Assembly: GCA_033763555.1 (NCBI GenBank)
Contig: JANRKK010000045.1
Span: forward strand, 15,859 to 79,858
DNA: 64,000 nt
Source: JALYJG01 sp033763555
GTDB lineage: Bacteria > Pseudomonadota > Alphaproteobacteria > UBA9219
Direction: 5' to 3'
Made by a program: the position numbers and the translations under genes. The first letter of the stretch is position 1. Each line of letters opens with the position of its first letter. The notes beneath the pieces were generated by a model that saw nothing but the letters and a program-made list of their open reading frames with translations, had not been told where the DNA came from and searched no databases. Below are positions 16,088-23,029 of the stretch, piece after piece.

Positions 16088-16576
16088 ATGCAGAAAGCCA
16101 AGGCAAACCGTACACCCAACTGGGTGCGCAATTTACGCGCCCTGATGGATGAAAAAGGCTACAACCCGCGCAGCCTGTCACTAAAAGCGGGCCTGAGCCC
16201 CACGGCGGTACGGGACATGCTGGAAGGCCGCTCACGTTTCCCCCGGTATGATACGGCGAAAGCCCTGGCGGATGCGCTGGACACAACACCAGCCTTTCTG
16301 ATGGGTGATGAAAAGATGGCCCATGAAATGAATGCCGCAGGCCAGGGCCTGGTTGAAGACATGGAGCTGCTGACTGAAATTATTGCGCGGCTTCGTGAGG
16401 TAACAGAGGAATTGAACCGCAAATTATCGCCGCGCGATTTCGCGGCCATGACGACAACGATCTATAAGCGCATCCAGGCTAGCGACGAACGTAAAGGCAA
16501 AATCGGCTCGATACGGCCGCAAATTCACGATTTACTTGATTATGAGATGTTACGGCAAAGAAGTGCAAAGCGCTGA
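16088..16576 (+). CDS. XRE-family HTH transcriptional regulator
   Basis: A 162-residue DNA-binding protein. Residues 12-72 form a cI/Cro-type helix-turn-helix: WVRNLRALMDEKGYNPRSLS, then KAGLSPTAVRDMLEGRSRFP (recognition helix region) and TAKALADALDTTPAFLMG. The C-terminal half is charged and helical and lacks the LexA-type protease domain of phage repressors. It follows the PAP2 stop by 9 bp in the same direction, so it may be the last gene of the lipid A operon or regulate it. Targets are unknown. Confidence 0.85.
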   Translation: MQKAKANRTPNWVRNLRALMDEKGYNPRSLSLKAGLSPTAVRDMLEGRSRFPRYDTAKALADALDTTPAFLMGDEKMAHEMNAAGQGLVEDMELLTEIIARLREVTEELNRKLSPRDFAAMTTTIYKRIQASDERKGKIGSIRPQIHDLLDYEMLRQRSAKR

Positions 16577-16622
16577 TTAAGCATAAATATATTTGAAGTC
16601 ATTAAACATAAGGTGGTGGGTT

Positions 16623-16991
16623 ATGCATGACCAAGGCGATAAAATCGTAACGCTGGCGCGTGAGATGTTGCGCTCCGAGCCTTTTATGGAACCGGAATCC
16701 TCGCTTTCCCGGATTTCGCTGTCTTTCAAGGTTTTATGCTTTGCTACCATGCTGGCAGCCTTTGGCAGCAGTGGCGTCACCCTTCTGGCCAGCGAAGCCT
16801 GGCGGCCCCTCAACCGCTATGAACGCACCGAACTGCAGGCTCTGTTTTATTATGCCGCCCTCAAAAAAGGGATACATGAAAAAACCTTGCGCAGCGATGT
16901 GAGAGACAAGTTTGGCTTCCATGATCTGGACGATATGACACCTTACGATTACAGCATCACACGCCGTTATCTTCAGGATATCGCGCGCTGA
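16623..16991 (+). CDS. Small single-pass membrane protein of unknown function
   Basis: A 122-residue protein not recognised. It has a soluble N-terminal segment (HDQGDKIVTLAREMLRSEP), one hydrophobic stretch (VLCFATMLAAFGSSGVTLLA, about residues 40-59), then a helical C-terminal domain with FYYAALKKGIHEKTLRSDV and MTPYDYSITRRYLQDIAR. ATG 16623 is preferred over an upstream TTG because AGGTGGTGGG lies just before it. It follows the XRE gene by 46 bp. The presence of its own ribosome site and normal codon use makes it a real gene. Function is unknown. Confidence 0.65.
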   Translation: MHDQGDKIVTLAREMLRSEPFMEPESSLSRISLSFKVLCFATMLAAFGSSGVTLLASEAWRPLNRYERTELQALFYYAALKKGIHEKTLRSDVRDKFGFHDLDDMTPYDYSITRRYLQDIAR

Positions 16992-17069
16992 ATATTCCTG
17001 TATGTAAAATTACAGAATGATCTTGATATGGGATAAATCCCATTGTAAGGAGGCAAAAGGCTTGTTTGT

Positions 17070-17271
17070 GTGAGTGCTAATGCCTCCGATTGCCTTGCAT
17101 CGCTCCAGATTTTGTTCGATCACGCTGAGCCGCCGCCAGCGGCCCGTCAGCTTTGATGATTTGGCGACGATCTTGGAGCTCGATCTCTTGATGGGAGATA
17201 AAAAAGGCTTTCATCGGCATCTTGCAATCGCACTGGAAGATGCCTGGCGGCAGGGCAATAATTACCGTTAG
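17070..17271 (+). pseudogene. Small gene apparently split by a +1 frameshift
   Basis: Two coding-like halves lie in neighbouring frames. The first reads from GTG 17070 (SANASDCLASLQILFDHAE, then PPPAARQL) and stops at TGA 17154-17156. The second, one base later in phase, continues DDLATILELDLLMGDKKG and ends at 17271 with QGNNYR. Dropping one T after CTT joins them into a 66-residue protein. The junction reads CAG CTT TGA TGA, and CTT-TGA is the same slippery codon pair used for +1 frameshifting in prfB, but no stimulatory Shine-Dalgarno element sits just before it. AAGGAGG at 17047-17053 is the likely ribosome site. It may be a decayed gene, an assembly error or programmed. A continuous alternative is GTG 17074 to 17271, whose N-terminal half looks arginine-rich and non-native. 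Confidence 0.45.
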
Positions 17272-18035
17272 ATACTTTTTTTGGGAAGCCGTATTGACGG
17301 CTTAACAGAAGGCCTCATAGGAGTTGGCTTACTTTGACGGCCTCCGTATTTTTCTTTCAGTTTTGCAAGTGATGAACCGCCCGGCAATGTACGAACGCCA
17401 TTGTGAAGCGCTACATTTAATGCATTCCAGTTTCCTTCAACAGTAATCCATTTTCCTTTCTCGTTTTTATCCCAAATGACATTATCAGCAGGCTTTGGCC
17501 ATCTTTTTTCCTTTTTATGGAATAGCTCCATCCACCTCCAAATAAGGGCTTCATTGAGATTAGGACGAAATCCTCGATCGCGCATAAATTTGGACAAGGA
17601 AGAACCTCCGGGAAGGCCCCGAAAACCTCGCCTCAAATCAAGACTAATTGAAGCCCAGCTGCCTGGCACTTGAATCCACTGTCCCTTTGTATTTTTATCC
17701 CATACCACTTTGTCGGTGATTCCGGGTAATCGGTCCTCTTTTTCTCGAAATAATTTTATCCTGCGCTCAACAATTTCTTCTGAAAGAAGGTCACATAACC
17801 CATATTCAGATTTTATCTGATTTAAAGATGAACCACCAAGAAGTCCACCGCGCCCTGTAACAAGAGCCTGATCTATAGAACTCCATGTCCCCGGAATTTG
17901 ATGCCAAACACCTGCTGAATTTTTATCCCAGATAATTTTATCCCGCGCGGAGGGCCATTTACCTTCCATCTCATGGAACAATTGAATCCACTGGACGATT
18001 TGCTTCTCTGTTAAAGGCCGAGCGGGATATGACAT
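17268..18035 (-). CDS. Protein with three tandem GLPGGSSL-type repeats
   Basis: A 255-residue protein built from three repeats of about 72 residues (roughly 12-85, 86-160, 161-235). Each has a helix with LFxxxExxxP, then a xxxWDKNxxGxW turn, P/EG-x-W-x-x-I/L, and ends in G-x-R/G-x-L-x-GGSSL followed by a short helix. The two best ends read GLPGGSSL and TLPGGSSL; the first is GLLGGSSL. Similar repeats occur, often many per protein, in unrelated bacteria and have no assigned role; the Trp spacing recalls small DNA-binding helical repeats. The tail is basic (KPTPMRPSVKPSIRLPKKS). GC is clearly below the neighbours, a sign of transfer. Function unknown. Confidence 0.75.
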   Translation of the reverse strand: MSYPARPLTEKQIVQWIQLFHEMEGKWPSARDKIIWDKNSAGVWHQIPGTWSSIDQALVTGRGGLLGGSSLNQIKSEYGLCDLLSEEIVERRIKLFREKEDRLPGITDKVVWDKNTKGQWIQVPGSWASISLDLRRGFRGLPGGSSLSKFMRDRGFRPNLNEALIWRWMELFHKKEKRWPKPADNVIWDKNEKGKWITVEGNWNALNVALHNGVRTLPGGSSLAKLKEKYGGRQSKPTPMRPSVKPSIRLPKKSI

Positions 18036-18151
18036 AGCCGTCTTTCAAATATGATTTTCAAATACGCGGGTATTCTAAACCCAACTGCTGAAAGTAATAA
18101 ATTTAACCAATAGATGTTTTTGCTTAATTCAAAAGAGGTTAGAAAGCGATC

Positions 18152-18997
18152 TTAAGGTTTAGCCAATTCCCGGACAGGCACAAAGCGGAATCCCCGGGCT
18201 TCAGCATCCGGCAGCCAGGATTCCAGAGCCTCCAAAGTTGTCGGGTGAGGATGGCCGATAACCACGGCATGGCCCTTACGGCGCGCGATATGCTCGGCCT
18301 GCTCTATCTGTTTGCGAATGGCCGGAAGCGTTCCGTCATCATCCAGAAAAACATCCCTGCCGATGGTGGCCAGCCCATATTGCCGCGCCGTCTGTTCGCC
18401 AACGGATTGGGTGCTGGTACGGGAGTCGAGAAAAAATAGACTGCGTTGCTGCAACTCCTTCATGACCAGATCCATACCTGCTGCATCGGCCGTAAATTTG
18501 CTGCCCATATGGTTGTTGACTCCATCAAAGCCTGTAAAGCTGGCCAGCCCCACTTCTAACCGTCGTTGCAATTCGTCCTGCGGCAGTCCGGTCAGCAAAG
18601 CTCCGGGGCCCGGATCGGCACGCCCCATGGGCTCCATAGGCATATGCAGAAGCAATTCATGGCCATGATTGCGGGCATCCCTCGCCTGCTCTTTCAGTCG
18701 CGTTGCGTAAGGCAGAAAGGCCAGCGTCACTTGTGGCGGCAGATTAATCGCCCGCCTGGTATCGCGAATATCCAGACCGAGATCGTCGATAACCACGGCA
18801 ATCAACATCTGGCCGGGCCGCTCGATTTCAGGCTCTTTTGGCAAAGGCTCTTCAGCAAGTGGTGGCAGTTCGACCTTGACGCGTGCCGATGGAACAACAC
18901 GGACAGGCAGCGGCGGTGCGAAAGCCACCCATAATCCTGCGGTAGCCACGCAAAGCCAGAAAACCAGTTGAAGTTTGCGGCGGCGCGCCTTTTTCAA
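18152..18997 (-). CDS. Divergent polysaccharide deacetylase family protein
   Basis: A 281-residue protein of the YibQ-like divergent polysaccharide deacetylase family, anchored by one N-terminal membrane helix (LQLVFWLCVATAGLWVAFA) after a basic start. The catalytic-type core is visible: MLIAVVIDDLGLD (Asp pair), HELLLHMPMEP, VNNHMGSKFTAD, FLDSRTSTQS and VVIGHPHPTTLEAL. A proline-rich linker separates the helix from the domain. The start appears to be TTG 18997, six bases after the in-frame stop of the rhodanese gene, so coupled translation is likely. Family members often sit downstream of envC/ctpA; here the partner is a rhodanese. Peptidoglycan or glycan deacetylation is presumed, not shown. 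Confidence 0.85.
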   Translation of the reverse strand: MKKARRRKLQLVFWLCVATAGLWVAFAPPLPVRVVPSARVKVELPPLAEEPLPKEPEIERPGQMLIAVVIDDLGLDIRDTRRAINLPPQVTLAFLPYATRLKEQARDARNHGHELLLHMPMEPMGRADPGPGALLTGLPQDELQRRLEVGLASFTGFDGVNNHMGSKFTADAAGMDLVMKELQQRSLFFLDSRTSTQSVGEQTARQYGLATIGRDVFLDDDGTLPAIRKQIEQAEHIARRKGHAVVIGHPHPTTLEALESWLPDAEARGFRFVPVRELAKP

Positions 18998-19003
18998 AGG
19001 CGC

Positions 19004-19333
19004 CTAACCGTAGGTCTTTACGGACGGATCGATGCGTTCCGACCAGGCGTGAATGCCACCTTTTAAATTAAAGACTTTGGTGAAGCCTTGCTGCTGCAAA
19101 AACGCCGTTGCCCGCGCGCTGCGGCCGCCATGATGGCAATGCACGACGATTGTCTGGTTTTTCGGCAATTCGGCAAAGCGAGTTTGCAGCTCGCTCATCG
19201 GCATCAACTGATTACCCGGCAGGCTGCAGATGTCATTTTCGCGCTTCTCACGCACATCCAGAACCAGAGGCGGCGTCGCGGATTGCAGCATATCGCGCAA
19301 CTGCTCGACCTCAACGGAAGGAATATTCACCAT
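19004..19333 (-). CDS. Single-domain rhodanese-like protein
   Basis: A 109-residue cytoplasmic rhodanese domain. It contains LVLDVREKREND and the active-site loop VVHCHHGGRSARA with the catalytic Cys66 and Arg71, the six-residue loop size seen in GlpE-type sulfurtransferases, then GFTKVFNLKGGIHAW, the family C-terminal signature. It would move a sulfane sulfur from thiosulfate or a persulfide to an acceptor. It lies 11 bp downstream of the PCMT-family gene and 6 bp before the deacetylase gene, all on the minus strand, so the three form an operon. Confidence 0.9.
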   Translation of the reverse strand: MVNIPSVEVEQLRDMLQSATPPLVLDVREKRENDICSLPGNQLMPMSELQTRFAELPKNQTIVVHCHHGGRSARATAFLQQQGFTKVFNLKGGIHAWSERIDPSVKTYG

Positions 19334-19344
19334 GGGCCATCCCG

Positions 19345-20052
19345 TTAAAATTTAAACTGTGCCGGAGATGAAAATCCCGGCAGAGGTTTGATATTCGCAT
19401 CGAACAAGGGGCGGTACGACAAAGCGCCATGAATTTTCTCATAAAGCCGTGCCTCGCCTGTGTGCGCTGCCTGCGCGGGGCCATAATGGCGCATAACGAC
19501 CATAAGCCTGCCACCTTCGGCAAGCTGTGCGGCCAGCGCATCCGGCAAGCGGTCAATACTGCCATTGATCAGGATGATATCGTAAGGCCCGTTGTGCGAC
19601 CAGCCTTCCTGCAAAGGGCCGAGCTGCGCCTCCACATTGGTGATTTTTAGGGTTTCCAGGTTGAAAACGGCTTTTTGCATCAGCACCGGGTCGCATTCGA
19701 CCGCGACCACCTCCTGCGCCAGCGCCGCCAGCGCCGCCGAGGAATAACCTGTAGTTGGGCCAATATCGAGAACACGATGTCCGGGTTTAATCGCTGCCTC
19801 TTGCAACAGGCGCGCAAGAACCATCGGTTCCATTAAATAACGGTTAGGTGCGATTTGCAGATCTTCGTCACTATAGGCAATGCCTGCCATGGGCGATGGC
19901 ACGAAAATCTCGCGCGGCAGGCGACCCAGGGCTTCCAAGATACGTTCATCCGTGACTTTGTTGGGGCGTATCTGGCCTTCGACCATATGAAAGCGGGCTG
20001 CCGTGAAATCACGGAAGTTCTGATTTTCAGCGGGGCGTGTGGAAGCGCTCAT
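19345..20052 (-). CDS. Protein-L-isoaspartate O-methyltransferase family protein
   Basis: SAM-dependent methyltransferase of the PCMT family, 235 residues. N-terminal RPNKVTDERILEALGRLPRE and FVPSPMAGIAYSDEDLQIAP correspond to the family region before motif I. Motif I is VLDIGPTTGYSSAALAAL, where the usual GTGSGY is replaced by GPTTGY. AVECDPVLMQKA follows, and YDIILINGSIDRLPDAL is the post-motif. The canonical NDGS-type active site is only partly matched, so repair of isoaspartate is uncertain and another methyl acceptor is possible. It is first of the operon with the rhodanese and deacetylase genes. Upstream lies a palindromic repeat shared with the end of rpsI. Confidence 0.82.
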   Translation of the reverse strand: MSASTRPAENQNFRDFTAARFHMVEGQIRPNKVTDERILEALGRLPREIFVPSPMAGIAYSDEDLQIAPNRYLMEPMVLARLLQEAAIKPGHRVLDIGPTTGYSSAALAALAQEVVAVECDPVLMQKAVFNLETLKITNVEAQLGPLQEGWSHNGPYDIILINGSIDRLPDALAAQLAEGGRLMVVMRHYGPAQAAHTGEARLYEKIHGALSYRPLFDANIKPLPGFSSPAQFKF

Positions 20053-20106
20053 ATGCTGATTGATAGACGTTAACCTTACTCATGGCAACATGAGCCATTA
20101 TATCAA

Positions 20107-20217
20107 CGTCATTCCGGAAAATTTTCTGAACGAAGTGAAGAAAATTTATCCGGAATCCATGGCTGTGCCGATGGGCCATGGATTCCGGGTTCGCGCTACG
20201 CGCGCCCCGGAATGACG
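20107..20217. repeat. Palindromic intergenic repeat element (111 bp)
   Basis: A composite of nested inverted repeats. The ends CGTCATTCCGG (20107-20117) and CCGGAATGACG (20207-20217) pair over 11 bp. Inside, AAATTTTCT/AGAAAATTT pair over 9 bp, and CCGGAATCCATGG (20150-20162) pairs with CCATGGATTCCGG (20176-20188) over 13 bp. Elements of this design are dispersed in many alphaproteobacterial genomes as small non-autonomous palindromic repeats. Placed between the 3' end of rpsI and the start of the PCMT gene, it could also stop or protect the rplM-rpsI transcript. I saw no second copy in the window. Confidence 0.75.
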
Positions 20218-20234
20218 AAACAACGTTTTGGGTA

Positions 20235-20774
20235 TTAACGCTTGCTGTACTGGAAGCGACGGCGGGCCTTGGCGCGGCCGTACTTCTTGCGCTCGACAAC
20301 GCGCGGATCACGGCGCAGGAATTTGGCAACCTTAAGCGGTGCGCGCAGTTCCGGCTCGAAATAGGTCAGAGCCTTGGAGATACCATGCTTCACGGCACCC
20401 GCCTGCCCCGACAATCCACCACCGACAACCAGGCATTCCACATCGAACTGATTGGCGCGGTTGGCGACATCGAACGGCTGGTTGACAACCATCTGCAGAA
20501 CCGGACGGGCGAAGTAGATCTTCAGCTCACGGCCATTAACGAAGATTTTGCCGCTGCCCGGCTTGATCCAAACACGAGCGATGGCGTTCTTACGCTTGCC
20601 TGTGGCATAGGCGCGGCCATGCTTGTCCAGCTTGCGCTCATGCTTGCCGGGTTCAGCCGAAGCCGCCGCGGTAGCAACAACCTGTTCTTTGGCTTCTTCT
20701 TTCGCCTTTTCTTTAACGGTCGCCTTGATGTCGGTCAGCTTGGCAGCTCTGGGTTTGCGCGGAGGTGTTGGCAT
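20235..20774 (-). CDS. rpsI: 30S ribosomal protein S9
   Basis: S9 sits in the small-subunit head and its basic C-terminal tail reaches the P-site tRNA. The conserved domain begins near residue 53 with GRAYATGKRKNAIARVWIKP and includes KIFVNGRELKIYF, VVGGGLSGQAGAVKHGI and the basic tail ending RFQYSKR. The first 50 residues are an Ala/Lys/Glu-rich extension typical of alphaproteobacterial S9, giving 179 residues against 130 in E. coli. The start ATG overlaps the stop of rplM by one base (TAATG), so the two are translationally coupled as in most bacteria. Confidence 0.97.
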   Translation of the reverse strand: MPTPPRKPRAAKLTDIKATVKEKAKEEAKEQVVATAAASAEPGKHERKLDKHGRAYATGKRKNAIARVWIKPGSGKIFVNGRELKIYFARPVLQMVVNQPFDVANRANQFDVECLVVGGGLSGQAGAVKHGISKALTYFEPELRAPLKVAKFLRRDPRVVERKKYGRAKARRRFQYSKR

Positions 20775-21274
20775 TAGGAAGCCCTCTTGTTCTTGGGATT
20801 ACGGGCGGCGAAATCAATCGTCTTCGGGTTCTGCGCGGCGTGCGGATGTTCCTTGCCCGCATAGACCTTGAGGAAGGTCATCTGACGGCGGCCCAGCGGC
20901 CCGCGCGGCATCATACGTTCAACAGCCTTGGTAATAACCCGTTCCGGATGCGCGCCCGCCAAAATCTTGGCGCGGGTGCGGCTCTTAATCCCGCCGGGAT
21001 AGCCTGTGTGATAGAAAAATTCCTTTTCCTCAGCCTTCTTGCCCGTCATGCGAATTTTTTCGGCATTGATGACAATGACATTGTCACCGCAATCAACCGA
21101 CGGTGTGAAGGTCGCGCGATGCTTGCCGCGCAGAATGGTGGCAATCCCTGCCGCCAGACGGCCGAGAATGACGCCATCGGCATCGATCAGAACCCAGTTC
21201 TTTTTGACGTCCTGATGACGCAGCTCAAAGCTCTTCGTCTGGACACTTGGTTTAACGCGAATTTTTCCGGCCAT
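20774..21274 (-). CDS. rplM: 50S ribosomal protein L13
   Basis: L13 is an early-assembly large-subunit protein. The 166-residue protein shows WVLIDADGVILGRLAAGIAT, DNVIVINAEKIRMTGKK, FFYHTGYPGGIKSRT and MMPRGPLGRRQM, all L13 signatures. ATG 21274 is chosen because GGGAG lies eight bases upstream; a longer frame to 21349 has no ribosome site. The N-terminus is somewhat longer than in E. coli (KIRVKPSVQTKSFELRHQDV). It is the first gene of the rplM-rpsI operon, with its promoter probably in the AT-rich region 21300-21420. Confidence 0.97.
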   Translation of the reverse strand: MAGKIRVKPSVQTKSFELRHQDVKKNWVLIDADGVILGRLAAGIATILRGKHRATFTPSVDCGDNVIVINAEKIRMTGKKAEEKEFFYHTGYPGGIKSRTRAKILAGAHPERVITKAVERMMPRGPLGRRQMTFLKVYAGKEHPHAAQNPKTIDFAARNPKNKRAS

Positions 21275-21364
21275 GTTGATCTCCCTAAACCCGCCTGTGG
21301 CGGAGCCGGGTTGATACAAATTGAGGGAGTCGATGTCAATAAAAATCAAGCAGGACAGCGATAA

Positions 21365-21394
21365 AATATATGGGGTATTATGATACCCTATATT
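21365..21394. repeat. 30-bp imperfect palindrome upstream of rplM
   Basis: AATATA-TG-GGGTAT, loop TATG, then ATACCC-TATATT: the two arms pair over 12 bases with a two-base bulge. It lies about 90 bp upstream of rplM and 90 bp upstream of the divergent gene at 21485, so it could be a shared operator or a 5' leader structure. There is no clean T-tract on either strand. Confidence 0.4.
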
Positions 21395-21484
21395 TAACTA
21401 TAAGTCTCATCTAATTGACAGCCTTATATGTACAGGCATAGCATTCATGAGATTTCATCACACCAAATAAAGAGGGCTTCAATT

Positions 21485-22078
21485 ATGGAATTTACGCAAA
21501 ATCCAACCCCCACTGATATGGCTGCGTTTGTAAAAGAAGCCGTAGACGCAAAAACGAACACTGACTCTCCAGAACGGCAAGCACAATTGGCGGCTAAAGC
21601 CCAAGAGCATGCTGCGCTAGAAGCAAAAAAAGAACCATTTCGAGTTGCCGCGCGGGAAGTTGCCGAAACCATTCTTGGCGGTCTTCAAGCCCTCCCCCTC
21701 AATAACCGTGTGATAGAAGAAAAAAGAATTGTGCTAAATTTTCATATTGTTCCAAATCTCTTTGCGGTGACTTTGGGATCAAGCGACGCAGCTCTTCAAA
21801 AGCCTAAAGAAACTGGGAATCTGGTAAGCTTCCTAATTCCCGGATGGGAAGGTCGTGTAACTGGCGATCACAGCTGGAACACCCGGTATATGGGATTTAA
21901 GTTTGACTGCGTGTATGACGACGACAGAAATTTACAACATATTACCGTTAGACGGCATGAAGGATTTGAATCGGCTTTTGGCGACAGCTTAGGTAAATTT
22001 TCGTATTCTCCCGAAAGACCTGCCGAGATGTACAGAGAACTTGCTGGGCTGTTTACGCGCTACGAATGGAACCGCTAA
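21485..22078 (+). CDS. Hypothetical protein (197 aa), low GC
   Basis: Not recognised. The 197-residue soluble protein has an Ala/Gln/Lys-rich helical N-terminus (residues 10-60), then a mixed alpha/beta part with RIVLNFHIVPNLFAVTLGSS, GNLVSFLIPGWEGRVTGDHS and FKFDCVYDDDRNLQHITVRR. It ends in a helix with RPAEMYRELAGLFTRYEW. ATG 21485 is preferred over 21428 because AAAGAGGG precedes it by eight bases. GC and codon use (many AAA, GAA, ATT) are lower than neighbours, which suggests acquisition. It is monocistronic between rplM and the convergent GT2 gene. Confidence 0.65.
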   Translation: MEFTQNPTPTDMAAFVKEAVDAKTNTDSPERQAQLAAKAQEHAALEAKKEPFRVAAREVAETILGGLQALPLNNRVIEEKRIVLNFHIVPNLFAVTLGSSDAALQKPKETGNLVSFLIPGWEGRVTGDHSWNTRYMGFKFDCVYDDDRNLQHITVRRHEGFESAFGDSLGKFSYSPERPAEMYRELAGLFTRYEWNR

Positions 22079-22087
22079 GCTCAACAA

Positions 22088-22936
22088 TCAGCCTGCGATA
22101 ATTTTTAGATAAGTCCGCACCCAAATGGCCAGATCGAGCAGCCATAGAAATGGCTTTGGATATTCCTTGCCGAAATTCTTGTGGAAATAGCGGATAAAGC
22201 CGCGCGCCTTGTGTTTTTCAACGAAGGCTCTTGTTGCCCTGCTCGTGCTGCCAATATGCGTCACGACCACATCCGGGGCAAAATAAATCTCGCCTCCGGC
22301 ACAGCGGAGACGCAGACATAAGTCCAAATCCTCAACATGGAGGAAATAACCTTCATCGAATCCTGTGATTTTCCAAAAATCCTCGCGTGTCAGGAACATG
22401 AACGCGCCGCTGATGGCGGGTATGGGCGTTAAAGCGGATGGAATAGGTTCTTCATTAAAATTCAGCCGCGCCTTCGGGAAGAAATGATGGAGGCACAGCG
22501 CCTCGATAAAAGCCGTCATGGGCGTCAACAAAGCGCGGCGGCAACCGCGTTGATCGCTGCCATCCTCATCCAGCAGCCGCGCACCGATCATAAAAGGCCG
22601 TTTTAAGCCTGCCGCATGGGCTTGAAGACGGGTCAAAGCATCCGGTAGCAACAGGCTGTCAGGATTAAGAAAAAGAAGGTGGGTGCCCCCGGCTGCCTTT
22701 GCGCCGAGATTACACCCCCGGCTGAAGCCAACATTGCCATGGCCTGTGACAAAGCGCAGGCGGCTTTCCTGCTCCGCCATGGCTTGCAGCTGAGCAGTAA
22801 TTTCAGGGGGATTGCCGTTATCGACGAGGCAGAGCTCCACAGGCTCTGTCTGGGCCAACACACTGGCAATGGCCTGAAACAGCACAGGACCCGTGTAATA
22901 GCTGACCATGACGACGGAGGTTATGGGGGGCGGCAT
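22088..22936 (-). CDS. Rhamnosyltransferase-like glycosyltransferase family 2 protein
   Basis: GT-A fold transferase of 282 residues, in the branch that includes WcaA/RfbF-type rhamnosyltransferases. It shows TSVVMVSYYTGPVLFQAIAS, LCLVDNGNPPE, GNVGFSRGCNLGAKAAGGTH, the LFLNPDSLLLP metal-binding stretch, ISGAFMFLTREDFWKITGFDEGYF (written in two parts: ISGAFMFLTR and GFDEGYFLHVEDLDL, the ED acid base region). A short C-terminal hydrophobic segment may associate with the membrane. It is divergent from rfbCBDA across a 93-bp gap that holds a strong inverted repeat, so it may well use the dTDP-rhamnose those genes make. Confidence 0.87.
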   Translation of the reverse strand: MPPPITSVVMVSYYTGPVLFQAIASVLAQTEPVELCLVDNGNPPEITAQLQAMAEQESRLRFVTGHGNVGFSRGCNLGAKAAGGTHLLFLNPDSLLLPDALTRLQAHAAGLKRPFMIGARLLDEDGSDQRGCRRALLTPMTAFIEALCLHHFFPKARLNFNEEPIPSALTPIPAISGAFMFLTREDFWKITGFDEGYFLHVEDLDLCLRLRCAGGEIYFAPDVVVTHIGSTSRATRAFVEKHKARGFIRYFHKNFGKEYPKPFLWLLDLAIWVRTYLKIIAG

Positions 22937-22949
22937 TGGGATGTTAATC

Positions 22950-23028
22950 GCTAGTTGCTAGTTGCTAGCATATACAAAACCCGGCAAATTGCTAATCCCC
23001 AGCAACTAGCAACTGACAGCTAGCAACT
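22950..23028. repeat. Inverted and direct TAGTTGC repeats in a divergent promoter region
   Basis: AGTTGCTAGTTGCT (22953-22966) is perfectly repeated in inverted orientation as AGCAACTAGCAACT (23001-23014), and a further AGCTAGCAACT follows at 23018-23028, two bases before the rfbC start codon. The arms are made of 7-base direct repeats. The block fills the 93 bp between the GT2 gene and rfbC, so it overlaps both 5' untranslated regions. It could be an operator, an RNA hairpin over the rfbC start or a small mobile repeat. Confidence 0.7.
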
Positions 23029-23029
23029 T

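Noticed and set aside
22950..23028. TAGTTGC repeats as a CRISPR array
   Set aside because: Units are 7 bases, partly inverted, without spacers of constant length and without cas genes.
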